Shown here piece after piece: positions 45,482 through 58,094 of a DNA stretch of 64,000 nucleotides. Below the pieces are notes generated by a model. The model was given only the letters and a program-made list of their open reading frames with translations, did no database searches and was not told the DNA's origin. The DNA is from Nymphaea colorata (lineage: Eukaryota; Streptophyta; Magnoliopsida; Nymphaeales; Nymphaeaceae), in assembly GCF_008831285.2 (NCBI RefSeq), contig NC_045143.1, positions 9,245,503 through 9,309,502 of the forward strand. The letters are read 5' to 3'. Every line of letters starts with the position of its first letter. Position 1 is the first letter of the stretch. Made by a program: the position numbers and the translations under genes.

Positions 45482-46813
45482 GGAACTCGTTCTTCAATAC
45501 CACCCTCTCTAGTCTTTGATTGGGTGGTCATTGAATTGTAAAGATGCAAGTGACATAATTATTGAAAATAAGATATGGAACCGACAATAAATTTTTATTG
45601 ATGCTATTAAAAAATATTGACAACTCGAGCTGCTGCACGAATAAATTTAAAACGAATGTGGCCGATATGACATTTGTTGTAGCACGTGATCAGACTTTCG
45701 ACGAAGAGCTACCATGCTCACAAGAAAACTCCAAGTTTGCTTTCCTAAAATCCAATTCCTTGCTCCCCGTGATCATATCATATTCTTCAAAGTTACTTTG
45801 CTTTCCGGCTTAATATCGATCGCTTCCTCGAACTCCTTAGTCTAAAATGATATGATATTCTCAAAACGATTTCTTCCCCGCATCAACTTCGGGCTTCCCT
45901 TCATGTATCATTTTCATATTCTGCTTATTACAGAAATTGCGTATCCTACTCTTTTCCACGTAAAATGAATGATAATTGCTTCTTGTAGCAATTCACGGAT
46001 ATGCATTAAAGAATTGAATGCGAAAGCCAGATCAGTCAACAACGTACATTTGATGACATCATAGTTGAAATCTGTGGATATGATGCAACTAGTTTTTGCT
46101 GATGCGGCAAAAAATACGCACAAAAATCTACTGTTCATCAAACTGAAGATCTAATGATCGATGCTTTGAAATCCTTATTTTTTTGCTTTTTACGTTACAA
46201 AAATGTCAGATTTGTGATCAGAAGATGGAGGGTCTGATCTTAAATTCACGGATCTTGAAAAACACAAGGGGAGGAAAACGAGCAACAGAACAGAAAACGT
46301 ATGAATTTGGTCCGATGACAAAAGAAATAAGTCACATGCGACAAGAAGAAAGACAAAATGCATGCTGTGATAATTGGCAGCCTTCGACATCTCACCAATC
46401 AGCATCCCCTTTATCAAACTAGATGACAATAATAAGTAGATATGAAGCCAGATTTGACGTTTATTTTATCCTTTTATAATGTAAGATTTCAATTTGTGAA
46501 GCATCTTTAATTTGGAGTTGAGAATTATTTAGTATAGTAAAAAATTTATTTCAGGAAGGTAAATAATTAATAGCAATATTTGTGACCATTTGTATCGTAC
46601 GCGTCCGTGCAAATAACTACGGACGTTTGTGACCAAAATGGCATGCCTTGTAGCGTTAGAGTGTTAGTATTAGTCATGTATTACTAATCTAATTTCTTCT
46701 GTTAATCTCTATTTCTATGTATTTTTATCCATCAAGCAAGATGATAAACTCTCTAATTTGCACTATATATTTATATATAGAAATAGAGATTTTATCATAT
46801 TGCTTGTATTAGT

Positions 46814-46845
<32 letters not shown>

Positions 46846-47630
46846 CACGATTAGTATTAATCTCTCTCTCTCTTTCTCTCTCTCTCTCACATACACATAT
46901 ATATATATAAGCGACCGGCGGGGCTAATCCAAGTTGAATTCTGTGTTGCCCTCTCGCTTCCTAACTTCAAATCAGAGGTTAACCATAATTTGGCTAAATA
47001 AGTGCCACTAATCCAAAACTGTTTACAAAATCTGAATTATGGTCACATCTATCTAGTCGTCATCTACAGCATCAGAACATTATGGATCCTCCTTAATGGC
47101 CGTTTGGTCACTAACCCATTATCTAATCTTTTCTTTCCGGCGTACTAAGCTGATCTATTACCTAATCTTACTGTAAGTAATACTAAAAGTAATATCAGAT
47201 CATATTCCCAATTAGTCATGCCCTCCACGTAAGAAATAGTCTCCAATTAGACTACTACTTTAATCAAGACTATGCAAAGTCCGACTATTATTTGGTCCAT
47301 GGTCTTGTTATCGATCTGACATTAATTTCTTAAGACTTTTTGGAGATGGATTTCATGCTGGATACGGTGCTTAGGGCTGAGAAGTGAGGTGCTTAGGGCT
47401 GAGAAATGAGCTGAATGAACCAATGAAACAAGGCATGGTTAATTGTATACATGTTCTCCTGCCAAGTTAGATATGCAGTTGTTAATTCTCATGGAAGAAT
47501 GCACGTTTATTTATGTTCATTATCGTGATTGATTGAAAGTTGGAGGGAATAAAAAAACCAGAGCAGCAGCAGGTTGTTTGTTATGCCCTTTCACTATCAT
47601 AGCCCAACACAATGTGCTACGTGATTGCAC
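45482..47630. other. Intergenic, no gene recognised
   Basis: Contains an inverted-repeat stretch at 46699-46815, (CA)n/(TA)n/(CT)n tracts at 46815-46908 and a 23-bp tandem duplication at 47367-47411. Frames at 45562-45813 and 46183-46422 are unrecognised. Confidence 0.35.
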
Positions 47631-47639
47631 CCTTTCAAT

Positions 47640-48020
47640 ATTTTATTATATCATAAACATTATCTCATACTTATGTTTATTGTTATCTCATGTATTTGTC
47701 TATTATCTCATTATCTCATAAATTTTTTTATTGTCTTATAAACATTATCCCATGCTTATGTTTGTTCGTTATCTCATTATTTCATAAACTTTTGGTTATC
47801 TTATAAATATTATTTCATAATTATTTGTTATTTTATACATATTTGTTATTTCATACACATGCATATTCAATGTTTGGATATGAAAGTCGATGTACATATT
47901 GGTAGTAAGGTACGCTCATTACAAACAGGAGGCAGCGTATCGTATAAACTTTTTGTTATCTTATAAATATTATCTCACAATTATTTGTTATTTTATACAT
48001 ATTTGTTATTTCACACCCAT
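47640..48020. repeat. Second TTATCTCATA-type array
   Basis: About a dozen TTATNTCATA or TTATCTTATA motifs. A 75-bp stretch at 47786-47860 is repeated almost exactly at 47946-48020. The middle includes CATATTGGTAGTAAGGT, matching the flank of the array at 44860. Confidence 0.65.
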
Positions 48021-48060
48021 ATTAAATATATGGGCATAAAAGTGCTCACCAGGCAGAACA

Positions 48061-48084
48061 CTCTCTCTCTCTCTCTCTCTCTAA
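48061..48084. repeat. (CT)n microsatellite
   Basis: Twelve uninterrupted CT units. Confidence 0.95.
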
Positions 48085-49030
48085 ACGTCGCCGCATATTC
48101 CGCTGTTGTCCACAAGAGACATTCCCTGCTTAGGCAACAAGCAATTTTCACTTAAATCTTCATTTTTTTGCTTCATATTCCACGGAAAACGCTCCGTTTG
48201 GATTACGCCTTGAAAAAATAAGTTTTCTAAAAACCTGGTTTTATTTTAATGAGTTTTGCAAACCAGGTTTATGTATTTGTTTGACGTGTCAAAACCTGGT
48301 TTTCGCTTTTCGAAACTTGGCTTTTTTTGTTTGCGAGACCAAAAAGTGAATTTTACTTCATGCTTTTGAATAGGGGACTTTCATTAATATTGTCTATAAG
48401 TTATTATCATTATTGTTGTTGTTGTTTAAGAAGAAAAGAGATGAAAATAAGCTGAAAAGTGCCATGAAAAGACATTTATCACTCCTGAAGCCACTACATA
48501 CTCTGAGTCTAGACTTGCAGTTTATAAGTTGTTGAACATTTGAAGAACACTTGAATTTCAATAGAAGTTGATGGTGTGAGACACATAAAAACCATTGAAG
48601 TATTCAATGGTTAAAAGAAAAAGAACCACATATTTTTTAATTACTTTGATAATGAAACATCGCCTATGTAAATTAATTTGATAATCACGACACGATGGTT
48701 GCTCACAACATCATTTACAACCAAGGCCCTTGAAATATGCATAATAATGACCAAAGTAAATGAACAGTGCCCTTTTTCTCAAAACGACCTTTTGGGTAAA
48801 AAAATTTACATGTAATTTTTTTTTTTTTTGTGGGGTCAAAGCTCATGCCTCTACTCGGATCTTAAGATTTTTTTACTGTGGATCTTTAAGTCTGACCTAA
48901 GATCCTTAGTTGAATGAATCATGGATTTTGGCATGGATCTTTTGTTACGTTAACAAAAGTATGTCATGTCACTTTCACATCAGATCCATGGAATTTGAGT
49001 TCGGAGTAATCAAACCCTCCCTAATAATGT
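48085..49030. other. Intergenic, no gene recognised
   Basis: 48225-48310 has three AAACCTGGTTT-type words in both orientations. GGATCTT/AAGATCC words at 48855-49000 suggest decayed Harbinger-type MITE sequence. Confidence 0.35.
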
Positions 49031-49039
49031 TATCAATAT

Positions 49040-49500
49040 ATTAGATTTGGATACTGCATTTCTCCAAAAAGTCAGATGCAAAAAAAAAAAAAAAAAACGG
49101 ATGACTAAAATATCTGATCGGATCAGGATTTAAGAACTGCATCCAGTCTTATTCGAATCCAATTTTAAAGAAATATTTAATCAGATCTTAATACACGTTT
49201 AGTTTTACATAAATATCCTATATTAATATTCGTATGCGTTGAAAGTCGTCAGTGTTCTTGATATATGATTATAATGTGTTTTAGATTCGGTTATGCACCT
49301 GAAAGCTAGATATGGATTTATATATAAAAATAAAAGTCGAATTCAATTTATGAATTAAAAACCAGAGTTGGATATAACATAAACTTCCTTCCTTCTTTGT
49401 TCGAATAAATATATCAGCATCTAAAAAATCAAATACAGTGAGTGGTACATCCAATTCAAATATGATCAAAATTTCTAACCAAATCTATGTCTAATTATTA
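49040..49500. repeat. GGATGTCAATGGAT-type hAT family, diverged relative
   Basis: Shares TTCGAATCCAATTTTAA, AGATTCGGTTATG and ACATCCAATTCAAAT words and the overall layout with 43958-44341, but clean ends are missing. Confidence 0.4.
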
Positions 49501-49789
49501 AAATCATTAGAAGGGAATTTTTTTTCTCTTTTTGTCTGTAAATTATTTTTTAGCTTTGTTTACGATTATGTTTCAATTTGGCATAAGTAAATTCAGCATC
49601 ATTTGCTTTATTATGCATATATAATATAAGATTATTTTAAAAAAATCAGCATCAATAATTCGGTATCTTTTCTTTTTGACATAAAATGAAGATGAGCTGC
49701 CACCTTATCTGTGGTGCTAACCTCTTATAATGAACATGTCTCAATTAGAAATGACACTTGGGCTAGAAACAAGAGTTTTCCCTTTTTTC

Positions 49790-49850
49790 ATAAAACATTA
49801 AATATATCGTTAATAAATTTTTAATTGATCTTAGGGCAGTGAATCGGGTT
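49790..49850. repeat. TTAATAAATTTTTAATTGAT dispersed repeat, copy 2
   Basis: Shares about 50 bp, including TTAATAAATTTTTAATTGAT and AGGGCAGTGA, with 55480-55540. Confidence 0.5.
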
Positions 49851-49959
49851 TCGTGGGGCAGCCAAATCACTATCAAATATTTTGTCATCTCCTTCAGTTC
49901 AGCGCTTGGTTTTAAACTCAGCCACGACAACTTCATGATTTGAGAGAGTTATTGTGTGT

Positions 49960-50280
49960 ACTGGTATTGTATGGCGAGAAATTTCTCGGGTAAAATACGG
50001 TAAAGTTGTATATCTTGATAATATCTCAGCGAATTTTTAAAAAATTTAAAAAAATTAATCAATCATGAAAATTATAAAAAAAATAAAAATTAATAAAAAA
50101 CGAAAAAACAGCAAAAACGAGAAAAAACAGGTATAATACATATAATATGGGTATTATGCGTGTTTTTTGTTTTTTGGTCTTTTATAAAAAAAAAAAAACA
50201 CGTTTTTTCACGTTTTATACGGCTGACTTGTTTTTCACGTTTTTTTTTTACTAAAACGCGTTTTTTGTGACAATGAAGAG
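49960..50280. repeat. AT-rich repeat with ACACGTTTTTTC words
   Basis: TTTCTCGGGTAAAATACG near the left and repeated CACGTTTTTT words at the right link it to the repeat at 50770-51110. Confidence 0.45.
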
Positions 50281-50769
50281 AGTCAATTCAAGCTTCTCTT
50301 TAAATTCTGTAATCTGTTAGGTTTTGTTGGCAGATCAAAGAAATGTCCAACAGAGTTTATTGAACAAGAAGGTGTGGAAACGATCAGCCCTAAATATTTT
50401 GATTGGGTTTGTATGGATCAATTATTGTTGTGCTGCATTATTTGATTGTTGTCTCAACCGGTGAATAATCAAGTAGTCGGATTAAATACCTGCCCTGAAA
50501 AATTCTTACGCACCACACTTCAGATCTAGAGTGATGAGCAACTTGCCACCTTGGAATTCTTTCAAAAAGTGAGAATGATAGGTCATCAACTCTCCATGGC
50601 ATCTAAACCATTTGCTGAAGATGATCTCATTTTACATATTTTGAGGGCTTTTCAACTCACCCAAGGCATCTATTTCTTTTAAAACACTTGTTTGAGCATT
50701 CTAAACACTGGGTCTTCATATTTTTTAAAAGAATGATAATATTTTATGCTTAAAAACATAGTAATAAAT

Positions 50770-51110
50770 AACGTCTCTGAGTTTTAAATGGCGAGGTTTT
50801 TCTCGGGTATAATATAATATGGCTAGCTTAAAAAAATGAAAAAAAAAATACAGTAAAAAAAATTAAAACTAACAATAAGGGAAAAAGAAAGTAAGTGAGA
50901 AACTAATAACCAAACATCAAAAGATAAGTAGATTTGCAACAAATAAAAAATGCAAAAAATGAAAAAAGTGAAAGAAAAACACGTTAAAAACGCATTAAAA
51001 TGCATTTTTTTTTTTAACATTTTTTTAAAAAAACACGTTTTTTTAAGTTTTAAACGGCATTTTTTGAGTTTTTTTTTTTTGAAAAAAACATGTTTTTTGT
51101 GACTATGCAG
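50770..51110 (+). repeat. AT-rich dispersed repeat, copy 2
   Basis: Inverted relative of 20740-21030 (shared words given there). It lies directly before copia remnant C, possibly inserted in it. Confidence 0.7.
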
Positions 51111-51114
51111 TTAA

Positions 51115-52348
51115 AACTATACTTCATGTTCCTGAAATTTTCAAAAATTTAATTTCTGCTCATAAATTTACTAATGGCAATAATGTTTTATGGAGTTCTA
51201 CCCCAAGGTTTGCATTGTGAAGGATCTAATGACAAAGAATGAGCTCATGCGAGGGACGTGCAGCAATGGACTCTACAAGTTTACGTTTGATGGAGTAGGA
51301 CCAAATAAGTTGAAACATAAAGATGTTTTTCTAGGAAAAAAAATCACCGTTTGGGACATGCTGAAAACTGATGTTATTGCTGCTTTCAATGATTTTAAAG
51401 CAAAAGCTGAAAATTTTATTGAATGTGTGGACTACTTCAAAATGTAGTAGACTGCAAATGGATTTTGAAGTTAAAGCGCAAAGCGGATGGATCCATTGAA
51501 CGCTACAAGGCTCGACTTGTAGCAAAAGGCTACATTGAGGAAGAATGTTTGGACTACTTTGAGACCATTGGTCCTGTAGTGAAGCCCACCACCATCAGAA
51601 CTATTCTTTCTCTAGCCGTCGCTTTTCATTGGAATGTTCATCAACTCGATGTCCATAATGTATACTAAATGGTGAGTTACAAGAAGATGTCTATATGGAG
51701 CAACCATAAGGTTTTTACAAGGACTTCAATCTGAGCCATCTGTGGTCTCAAACAAGCCCCTAGAACTTGGTACCAAAAATAGAGTCGAGCTCTCATTGCA
51801 TATGGATTTATTGTTTCCAAGACTGCCACATCACTCATTATTTTTTTTTAAGAAAAACGACACACACATTTATTCCAGTGTAGGTGGATGGTAATATTAT
51901 TACAAAAATATCGTTAAATCATCAGGGCTCTTCAATATTCAATGTTGACTTGACCGGACCTCGCGTATGCTGTCAATAAGGTTTGTCAATTTATGCACAA
52001 GCCCACTTGGGCAGCTGTTAAAATAATTCTTCGCTATGTGAAAGGAACCATTCAATATGGCTTTCTTAATCTCCTTTGTCGCATACTCAGACAGATGACC
52101 GAAAATCTACAGGTGGGTATGTTACCCAATCTCCTATCATGGAGCTCCAAGGAACAAAATACCATTGCAAGATCTAGCTCTGAGGCTGAGTATCGCTCCC
52201 TTGCAAACACTACAGCAGAATTGGTATGGATCCAGTATTTGCTTAAACAACTTGGGTTCACATCAAATCAATTCCTATCTTATGGTGTGACAATGTCGGT
52301 ACAAACATGTAGAATTGGATCTTCACTTTGTTTGGATTTGAGGGGGGA
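51115..52348 (+). pseudogene. Ty1/copia remnant C: protease/integrase edge, reverse transcriptase, RNase H
   Basis: The sequence starts with the segment before integrase (HVPEIFKNLISAHKFTNGNN, 51127-51187; FYPKVCIVKDLMT). It jumps after [13 protein letters not shown] (51400-51430), losing most of integrase, into reverse transcriptase: [45 protein letters not shown] and HQLDVHNVY (51460-51668), then GLKQAPRTWYQK (51740-51780). RNase H follows: DDRKSTGGYV (frameshifted near 52097) and SWSSKEQNTIARSSSEAEYR at 52137-52196. The reading is better preserved than in remnants A and B, so the insertion is younger, but stops and deletions remain. The catalytic YVDD region is deleted around 51850-51900. 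Confidence 0.85.
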
Positions 52349-52680
52349 TGTTAAGGCAAGACCATCTGGCAATACGGCAACCATTCAACCCAAGGAAGAA
52401 AGAATTGGGATCAAGGAAGAACTCAAGGAAAGTCCGACCTTCACTCTTCAACCTTGTGTTCCAAAAATGTGAAAATTAAAGATATTACCATTGAACATTG
52501 TAAAGATATAAAATATAGTGGAACCTCATCTCATATCACTTGAGAATGATATGAGTGAGAGAGAGGAAGTAGGTGCCTGCACCGAACCTCTATAATTTTG
52601 TCTTCTCTCTTCCTCACTCTCTATCTTTAAGTTCTCGTGCTGGACTTTCATTGTTTTTCTTTACTCTTACAGTACTCACG
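52349..52680 (+). repeat. 3' LTR of copia remnant C (right end approximate)
   Basis: A polypurine tract, TTGAGGGGGGA (52338-52348), is followed by TGTTAAGG, the usual TG start of an LTR. TATAAAATAT near 52507 could be its promoter. The right end is placed near a CA after the T-rich tail and is approximate. No matching 5' LTR was found. Confidence 0.5.
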
Positions 52681-52689
52681 TCATGTAGG

Positions 52690-53405
52690 AAAAACTGGAA
52701 CAGGATGTTTTGGTCTCCAATGTCCCTGGAAACGAAATCAAACATGCTCCCTTAGCCGGACTAGAACTCATCCATTTGGACAGCTAATCAAGCTTCAAGG
52801 TTGATTTAGTCTAACAAACATGAAAGTGAAAACCATGAGTAGGCTGGAGGCTTGATCAGGCCAGCCATGGACTTAGCAGCTGTCTGGACCAGTCAGTTCA
52901 CTAGTCAGGTCAGGTCAGTGCAAATTTAGGCTGACTTATCTCGGGCTGAGAATCTGACTACCCTCTATCTGACCCACCACGACTAAAGATCATGGGATTG
53001 AACCATTCCTTGGTCCATTTTGTTGCTAAAATAAGAGGGCCGAGAACCAACCATATTTTCTTATGTCTTCTGGGTCCAGAGTTGTGTTGGTGCCTGGGAT
53101 GAAGTCGATGTACCTTCAATTTGATGCCGCATTCTAGTTCCATAAGGCACAAGAAGTAGCGCCCAAGAAGGAACGGAAAAGGCATTGTTTTGCTAATTCT
53201 TTGGTATCATGTTTGCTTGTTGTGCCAAAATTGATTCCTTATAATGGAAACTGAAATATAAAATATTTCAAATGAAAAGGTGAATGGGTATTGTAAATAC
53301 CTTCATATGTCCACCTCCCTTAGGGATAGGTTGATGAGAAAAATATTGCATTCTTAACAAACATGTTCTTAGCACACATCGGCAAGGTTATTATTCTAGA
53401 AGTAT
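52690..53405. other. Intergenic, nothing recognised
   Basis: No coding or repeat signature that I can name. Confidence 0.3.
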
Positions 53406-53411
53406 TTTTGG

Positions 53412-53632
53412 AGAAAGGCTGTGGGGAAAGGGGCGGAGTCAGAAATTTTTTGTTGTACGGGGCAAACTATAGCTTCAAATTTTTAACAGGGACCGAAATA
53501 GAAATTTTCAAATTTTATATATATATTAAACTAAAAAATTTTAGATTTACATATAAATTTTTAAAGTTTTTAAAATCTAAGGGGGGTCAAGGCCCCTTCC
53601 AGCACCCCTTTCCCTCTACCCCTGCCTTGAAG
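53412..53632 (+). repeat. AGGGGCGGAG-type element, copy 3
   Basis: Starts GGGGCGGAGTCAG and ends with CCCTCTACCCCTGCC. It shares GCAAACTATAGCTTCAAATTTTTAACAGG-type sequence with 13465-13666 in the opposite orientation. Confidence 0.55.
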
Positions 53633-53639
53633 TTAACTT

Positions 53640-55470
53640 TTAACAAGCAGGCAATCATTTAAAAGATGATTTCAAATTGAACTAATTAAATTGACAAAAA
53701 AATCAATTATCATCAAGTGTAGTTTCCAAGTTCCACCTTGCTACGTGATCAGCTTAATAAATTTGATGACGAGGCATTCGAGATAAAAAACAGATACTAA
53801 TACTCTTCATGGAGATTCCGTAAATATTACATTCCAAAAAGTTAAGGAGTCAGTTTATAGTAGGCATACTTTGGAAGTGTTTCATGAATATGCCTCAAAA
53901 CCTGAAGCAAATTTATGAAATACTAGAACTATTGTTGTATGAACCTCCTCAATGTTTAAAGTAAATTCATAAGATATTCATCAAGTATCCCTTTTTATTA
54001 GCTAACCCAAATTGAAGAAAGTTGTCATCTTTAGAAATAAAAAATGTTTGATTGATACTTTCATCTAACATTATTCATATCTTTATTTCGTTTTTTATAG
54101 CTTTAAGCCACGTGCTTACATTTCTTCCCTTCCCAACCTCAAAGTATTTTCATGTTTAACACTTTTTAGTTACTTTTATTGCAAAATGTCATAATATATT
54201 TGGTGATCTTAGTTAGCAGTTTTCTTTAGTTATCTTTTACCACATAGTGTAGCCTATTTCATCTAGTTATCTTTTTCTCTATGTTTCCAACAATGGCGGG
54301 TAGCTAGACACTTCAATGGAGATCAGACAATAATTTAAAAAATCTTAGACCCTTTAATTACATAATAAAATGATTGAGAGACAAAAAAAATTAATTAATT
54401 TGGTACATCAATATAAAAATAAGCAAATGATTGAAGATCACTCATACGTAAATTAAAAAAAAAAATTGTGGGATGGTGTGGGCAACTGTCCACACAAGCC
54501 AACATGTGGCAAACTAGTATACATGTATACATATTTACATATTTCTTTGAAAAAGAAAAGAAAGAAATATATATGTGTTCATCAACCGATAGGATGGGCT
54601 CAATTCCAATAAGCGTCAAACCTTCTTCTAACCAAAAGATGAAAAGAATACAAGTAGAGAGTACTCCCCTACTCGCCTAGGGGTTTAAGTTGCCCTCTCA
54701 AGTGATCTTCCAAGCAGGGTGTAGTTTTATTGCATAATAATTTGAGAGAAGAGTGAACAAGAAAAATTTTCAAAGAATCAATCCAAATTGGTTGGGTGAG
54801 CGGCGAGTTCTTTCGAGTGTGTGAGAGGTTAACAACCCACTGCCTAGAAAAGAGGCCCGAGGCCTCATTCTCCTCGACTCTAGAGTCCTGAAATACATTA
54901 CGATCAGCGGTAACAATAGTGCATCCTTCAAATTAGGTACCGCATCTAGTCAGTCACCCCTTGCGGCCGTTTGTGAAATCTTCAATCATATGAGTAGAGA
55001 TTGATATGTCAATAGGCCGTAAAGGCATAAAAAAATGCAAAGTATAGATGTGATGTCTTCCAAAACCTTGAAATTTGAAAGCATTTGGGACCATGAGAAT
55101 TCTCTCTTTTGTGTGCACTTGCCATGCTTTTGGGGAATCTCCTTTTCACTAAGCGAGAATTCCTTCTCCTCTAATGAAAGCACCTTCCTTGACGTTGAAA
55201 ATGAGCAGACAAGCTTATGCCTTCCTAAGCAAGTTGAACATTTATATATTAACAGGCGTATGTTTCTTTAACCAAGATGCATATTTAGATAGTGACCAAT
55301 TTTCAAACATTCCATCCCATCTTTGAAACCTTTAAGACAAATCCATCGTTTCTGCCAGTTTTGTTTAAGATAGTAGTTTATCATATTGTTTTCTTAATAG
55401 AAGAGGCTTATAAGTTATTCTTAGGTTACTTGCATACTCAAAGCATGGGGTAGAGTCCGAAACTTTTTTT
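53640..55470. other. Intergenic, no gene recognised
   Basis: AT-rich. The frame at 55035-55271 (78 residues) and its antisense partner are not recognised. Confidence 0.35.
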
Positions 55471-55474
55471 TATA

Positions 55475-55545
55475 AGACATGAAATATATGGTTAATAAAT
55501 TTTCAATTGACCATAGGGCAATAACACGAATCTCATAAGGCTACC
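55475..55545. repeat. TTAATAAATTTTTAATTGAT dispersed repeat, copy 3
   Basis: See copy 2; here TTAATAAATTTTCAATTGAC and AGGGCAATAA. Confidence 0.5.
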
Positions 55546-55749
55546 CCATATAACTGGAGTCAATTTCACTCAAGTTTCAACACAATTCAGGTTTCAAAGG
55601 GTGCGTTCTATGAGGCATACACTTCACAAAGACCTTACCTAAGAAAGGGATGCAATCTTAAATTTCTATTATGGCCTTGTTACCATAGGGTGTCTCGACT
55701 GACTTATGGGCTTAACAAAGTAAGCTCCTTTTACTGGGTTGGGCTCAGT

Positions 55750-55930
55750 CATGGGCGAAGCCAAGGTAGCGCTTGCTTGGACCCTATCCCCTTAAAACAT
55801 TTATTTGTAAATTTTAGAAAATTTCACTTGTTTTATATAAAAATTTTGAAAATTGATATTTGAGCTCTAGTCAAAATTTAAAAACTTTAATTCGGCCTTC
55901 CTCATGAAAAATTTCTAACTCCACCCGTTG
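55750..55930 (-). repeat. AGGGGCGGAG-type element, copy 4 (diverged)
   Basis: It carries TGGGCGAAGCCAAGG at one end and CTAACTCCACCC at the other, with AATTTTGAAA/TCAAAATTTAAAAACTTTAA inside. Confidence 0.4.
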
Positions 55931-55959
55931 GCTCATTAGGGGCTACATTAGCCAGCAGG

Positions 55960-56345
55960 CAGACGCCAAGGCTGATCATGAGAGACTTCAATGCTGTCTG
56001 AAAGCCTTTAGGCAGAGCTTGGAGGCCTGCATGGCTTTCAATACCTTTATCTAAAAGAATCAATTGATGGAGGTATCTACAAAGCTGAATAGGGTGAGAA
56101 ATGGTCTTCGATGTTGGAGTAAGAATGCCTTGGAAAAGGTAAATTTGAAAGTTGACCATTTGCCAAAAGCACTATATGATCTTCATCTTAGTATTCATAA
56201 AGTGATGGTAAGTGGTATGAGAAAGAAGAAAAAATCAGGTCTGATCTTCATAAGGCTCTTGAAGAAGAAGAAGAAGAAGTAGTTTTCTGGAAGCAGAGGT
56301 CCCGTATGCGATGGCTCAGGCTAAGGGATGGAAATAATAGTGGTG
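55960..56345 (+). pseudogene. LINE (L1-type) fragment
   Basis: LIMRDFNAV at 55972-55998 resembles the GGDFNA motif of the LINE endonuclease. It is followed, after a deletion, by KLNRVRNGLRCWSKNALEKV (56080-56140) and EEEEVVFWKQRSRMRWLRLRDGNN (56262-56335), matching the KLK-ALKxWN and WKQKSRxxWLKEGDxNT blocks that precede plant L1 reverse transcriptase. Frameshifts separate the blocks; the reverse transcriptase core is missing. Confidence 0.65.
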
Positions 56346-56349
56346 TCCT

Positions 56350-57580
56350 CAATGGGCATAGCATATATGGTCGGGATAGGGGCCTGTATAAGGCAGGTCT
56401 CTAGTTTGATTCCTATGAGTGTTATGTTCTTATGTCTTAGAGTGGTAGGATACGACGTCCAAGTTAAAGGGTGTGCCGTTCTATCATTGACACCGACGTA
56501 GCTCAAGACCCCAAAAGCATGAGTAATGGAGGAGCCTTCGGGTCTCGCTTCAAGCGGTGGTGGGATGATCCTCTCACTCACCCGAAGGGGTTATCTCAAA
56601 CAAAAAAGACTGACGACCTTACTCATATTCATATTAGAAAGGAAACTGCTATTTAGCAGTCATGGTCAAAATGGTCCATTTGAACTGATTGTTTGTGCTG
56701 GTGGCTCGTTCTCTATTCTTTTTATTTTTCTTTTATTTTTTCATTTGTTCATTAATGGAATAGGGTGATCTCCCAACCCGTTTTTTCTATTAAAGAAAAA
56801 AAAGGTAACCTCTATTGTAATACTTGTTTTTTTTTCAGAGACAAACACGCGTCAGTGGATAAAAGAATAAAAAAGAACAAAGAACAAAGGGCGTCATCAG
56901 TTTTGACGCCGATTGACGGACCCTCCAAGTTATTTTACAATTATGCCCTCCCCACTGAAATCTTGTTGAGTGAAAGAAATAGGCTCCTCACTTGGGTCAA
57001 CTTTTTATATTTATTTCCTGGAGACTGTGGGGCTTATCAATAAATATTTCAAAATTGGAGGGCCCCGTGGATAGTGTGTGTGTTTCCTTTTCGAAATGAC
57101 TATTATGCCCTCTAGAATTTGATGGGAAGCGCTACCGAGGCACCTGAATTCGGATCAGTTCTTTCTTGTCTCAGTATCGTTATGGTTTACCCGATACGCA
57201 GTATCAGCCCGTATGCATTCGAACATATATATTGGAACATTTTCTTTTTTTTTTCCATTAGAAAGTAATTATTCAGAATAATAAAATCATTCAAATTCTT
57301 TGGAAATTAAATCATCTCTTTATTATTTTGATGGTTGGAGAATATGAGCGGACATGATATGAGAATGACAATTACTGTCACGGAACGTCAAAACCATGTC
57401 CAAGTTCGATTGCCTCAGGACTATAGTTTTGGGATTTTATTTGGGGGTTCAAGTTTTCTTACAAATTAGAAAAAGACGGCTTAAAGTTTAGACATATAGT
57501 GAATTGTTGATTAATTTTTAGAAATTAACAAAGGATGCTAGCTTTTGAGTTGAATTCCTAAAAACCCCTCATCATGAAAA
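56350..57580. other. Intergenic, no gene recognised
   Basis: No recognisable domain. A few T-rich stretches and short open frames only. Confidence 0.35.
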
Positions 57581-57582
57581 AT

Positions 57583-57585
<3 letters not shown>

Positions 57586-57649
<64 letters not shown>
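57586..57649. repeat. (TA)n microsatellite, about 32 units
   Basis: Uninterrupted TA dinucleotides. Confidence 0.97.
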
Positions 57650-57651
<2 letters not shown>

Positions 57652-58094
57652 GATAAAGTATCCCTCTTACAAACAATACAAACAAGTGTATCTTTCCTCA
57701 ACTAGGCGACTATACCTTAAACTTTTCATACAAAAAAATTATTATTTTTTATCGGCAGGCGAATCTTTTGATGATTTCTCTTTTAAGAGGTGAGTAGTAG
57801 ATTATTATTTAGGCCAATCTTAGCTATCCTTTTACAATTTTTTTTCTTTTTTTCATGTAATGTTTTTATACCTCTTCAAAGATTGTAGAAATTGCGCATG
57901 TAAAAGATAAACGAATGAACTTTTTTCATGTTGTAGCTATGCTTCAACTATCGTATGTAAAGCCCGACTAAGTTATTCTTTAAGTATAATATATTTTTTT
58001 TATTAATAAAAGGTGGATGGCGTATCCTGTTGATTCCGAATAACCAGATTTGGTTTTGATGTGCAATGCTAAAGGTTTATCCAATACATGTACG

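Noticed and set aside
44860-48020. CRISPR-like interpretation of the TTATCTCATA arrays
   Set aside because: The motifs are short, irregularly spaced and partly inverted in a plant nuclear genome; there are no unique spacers of constant length.
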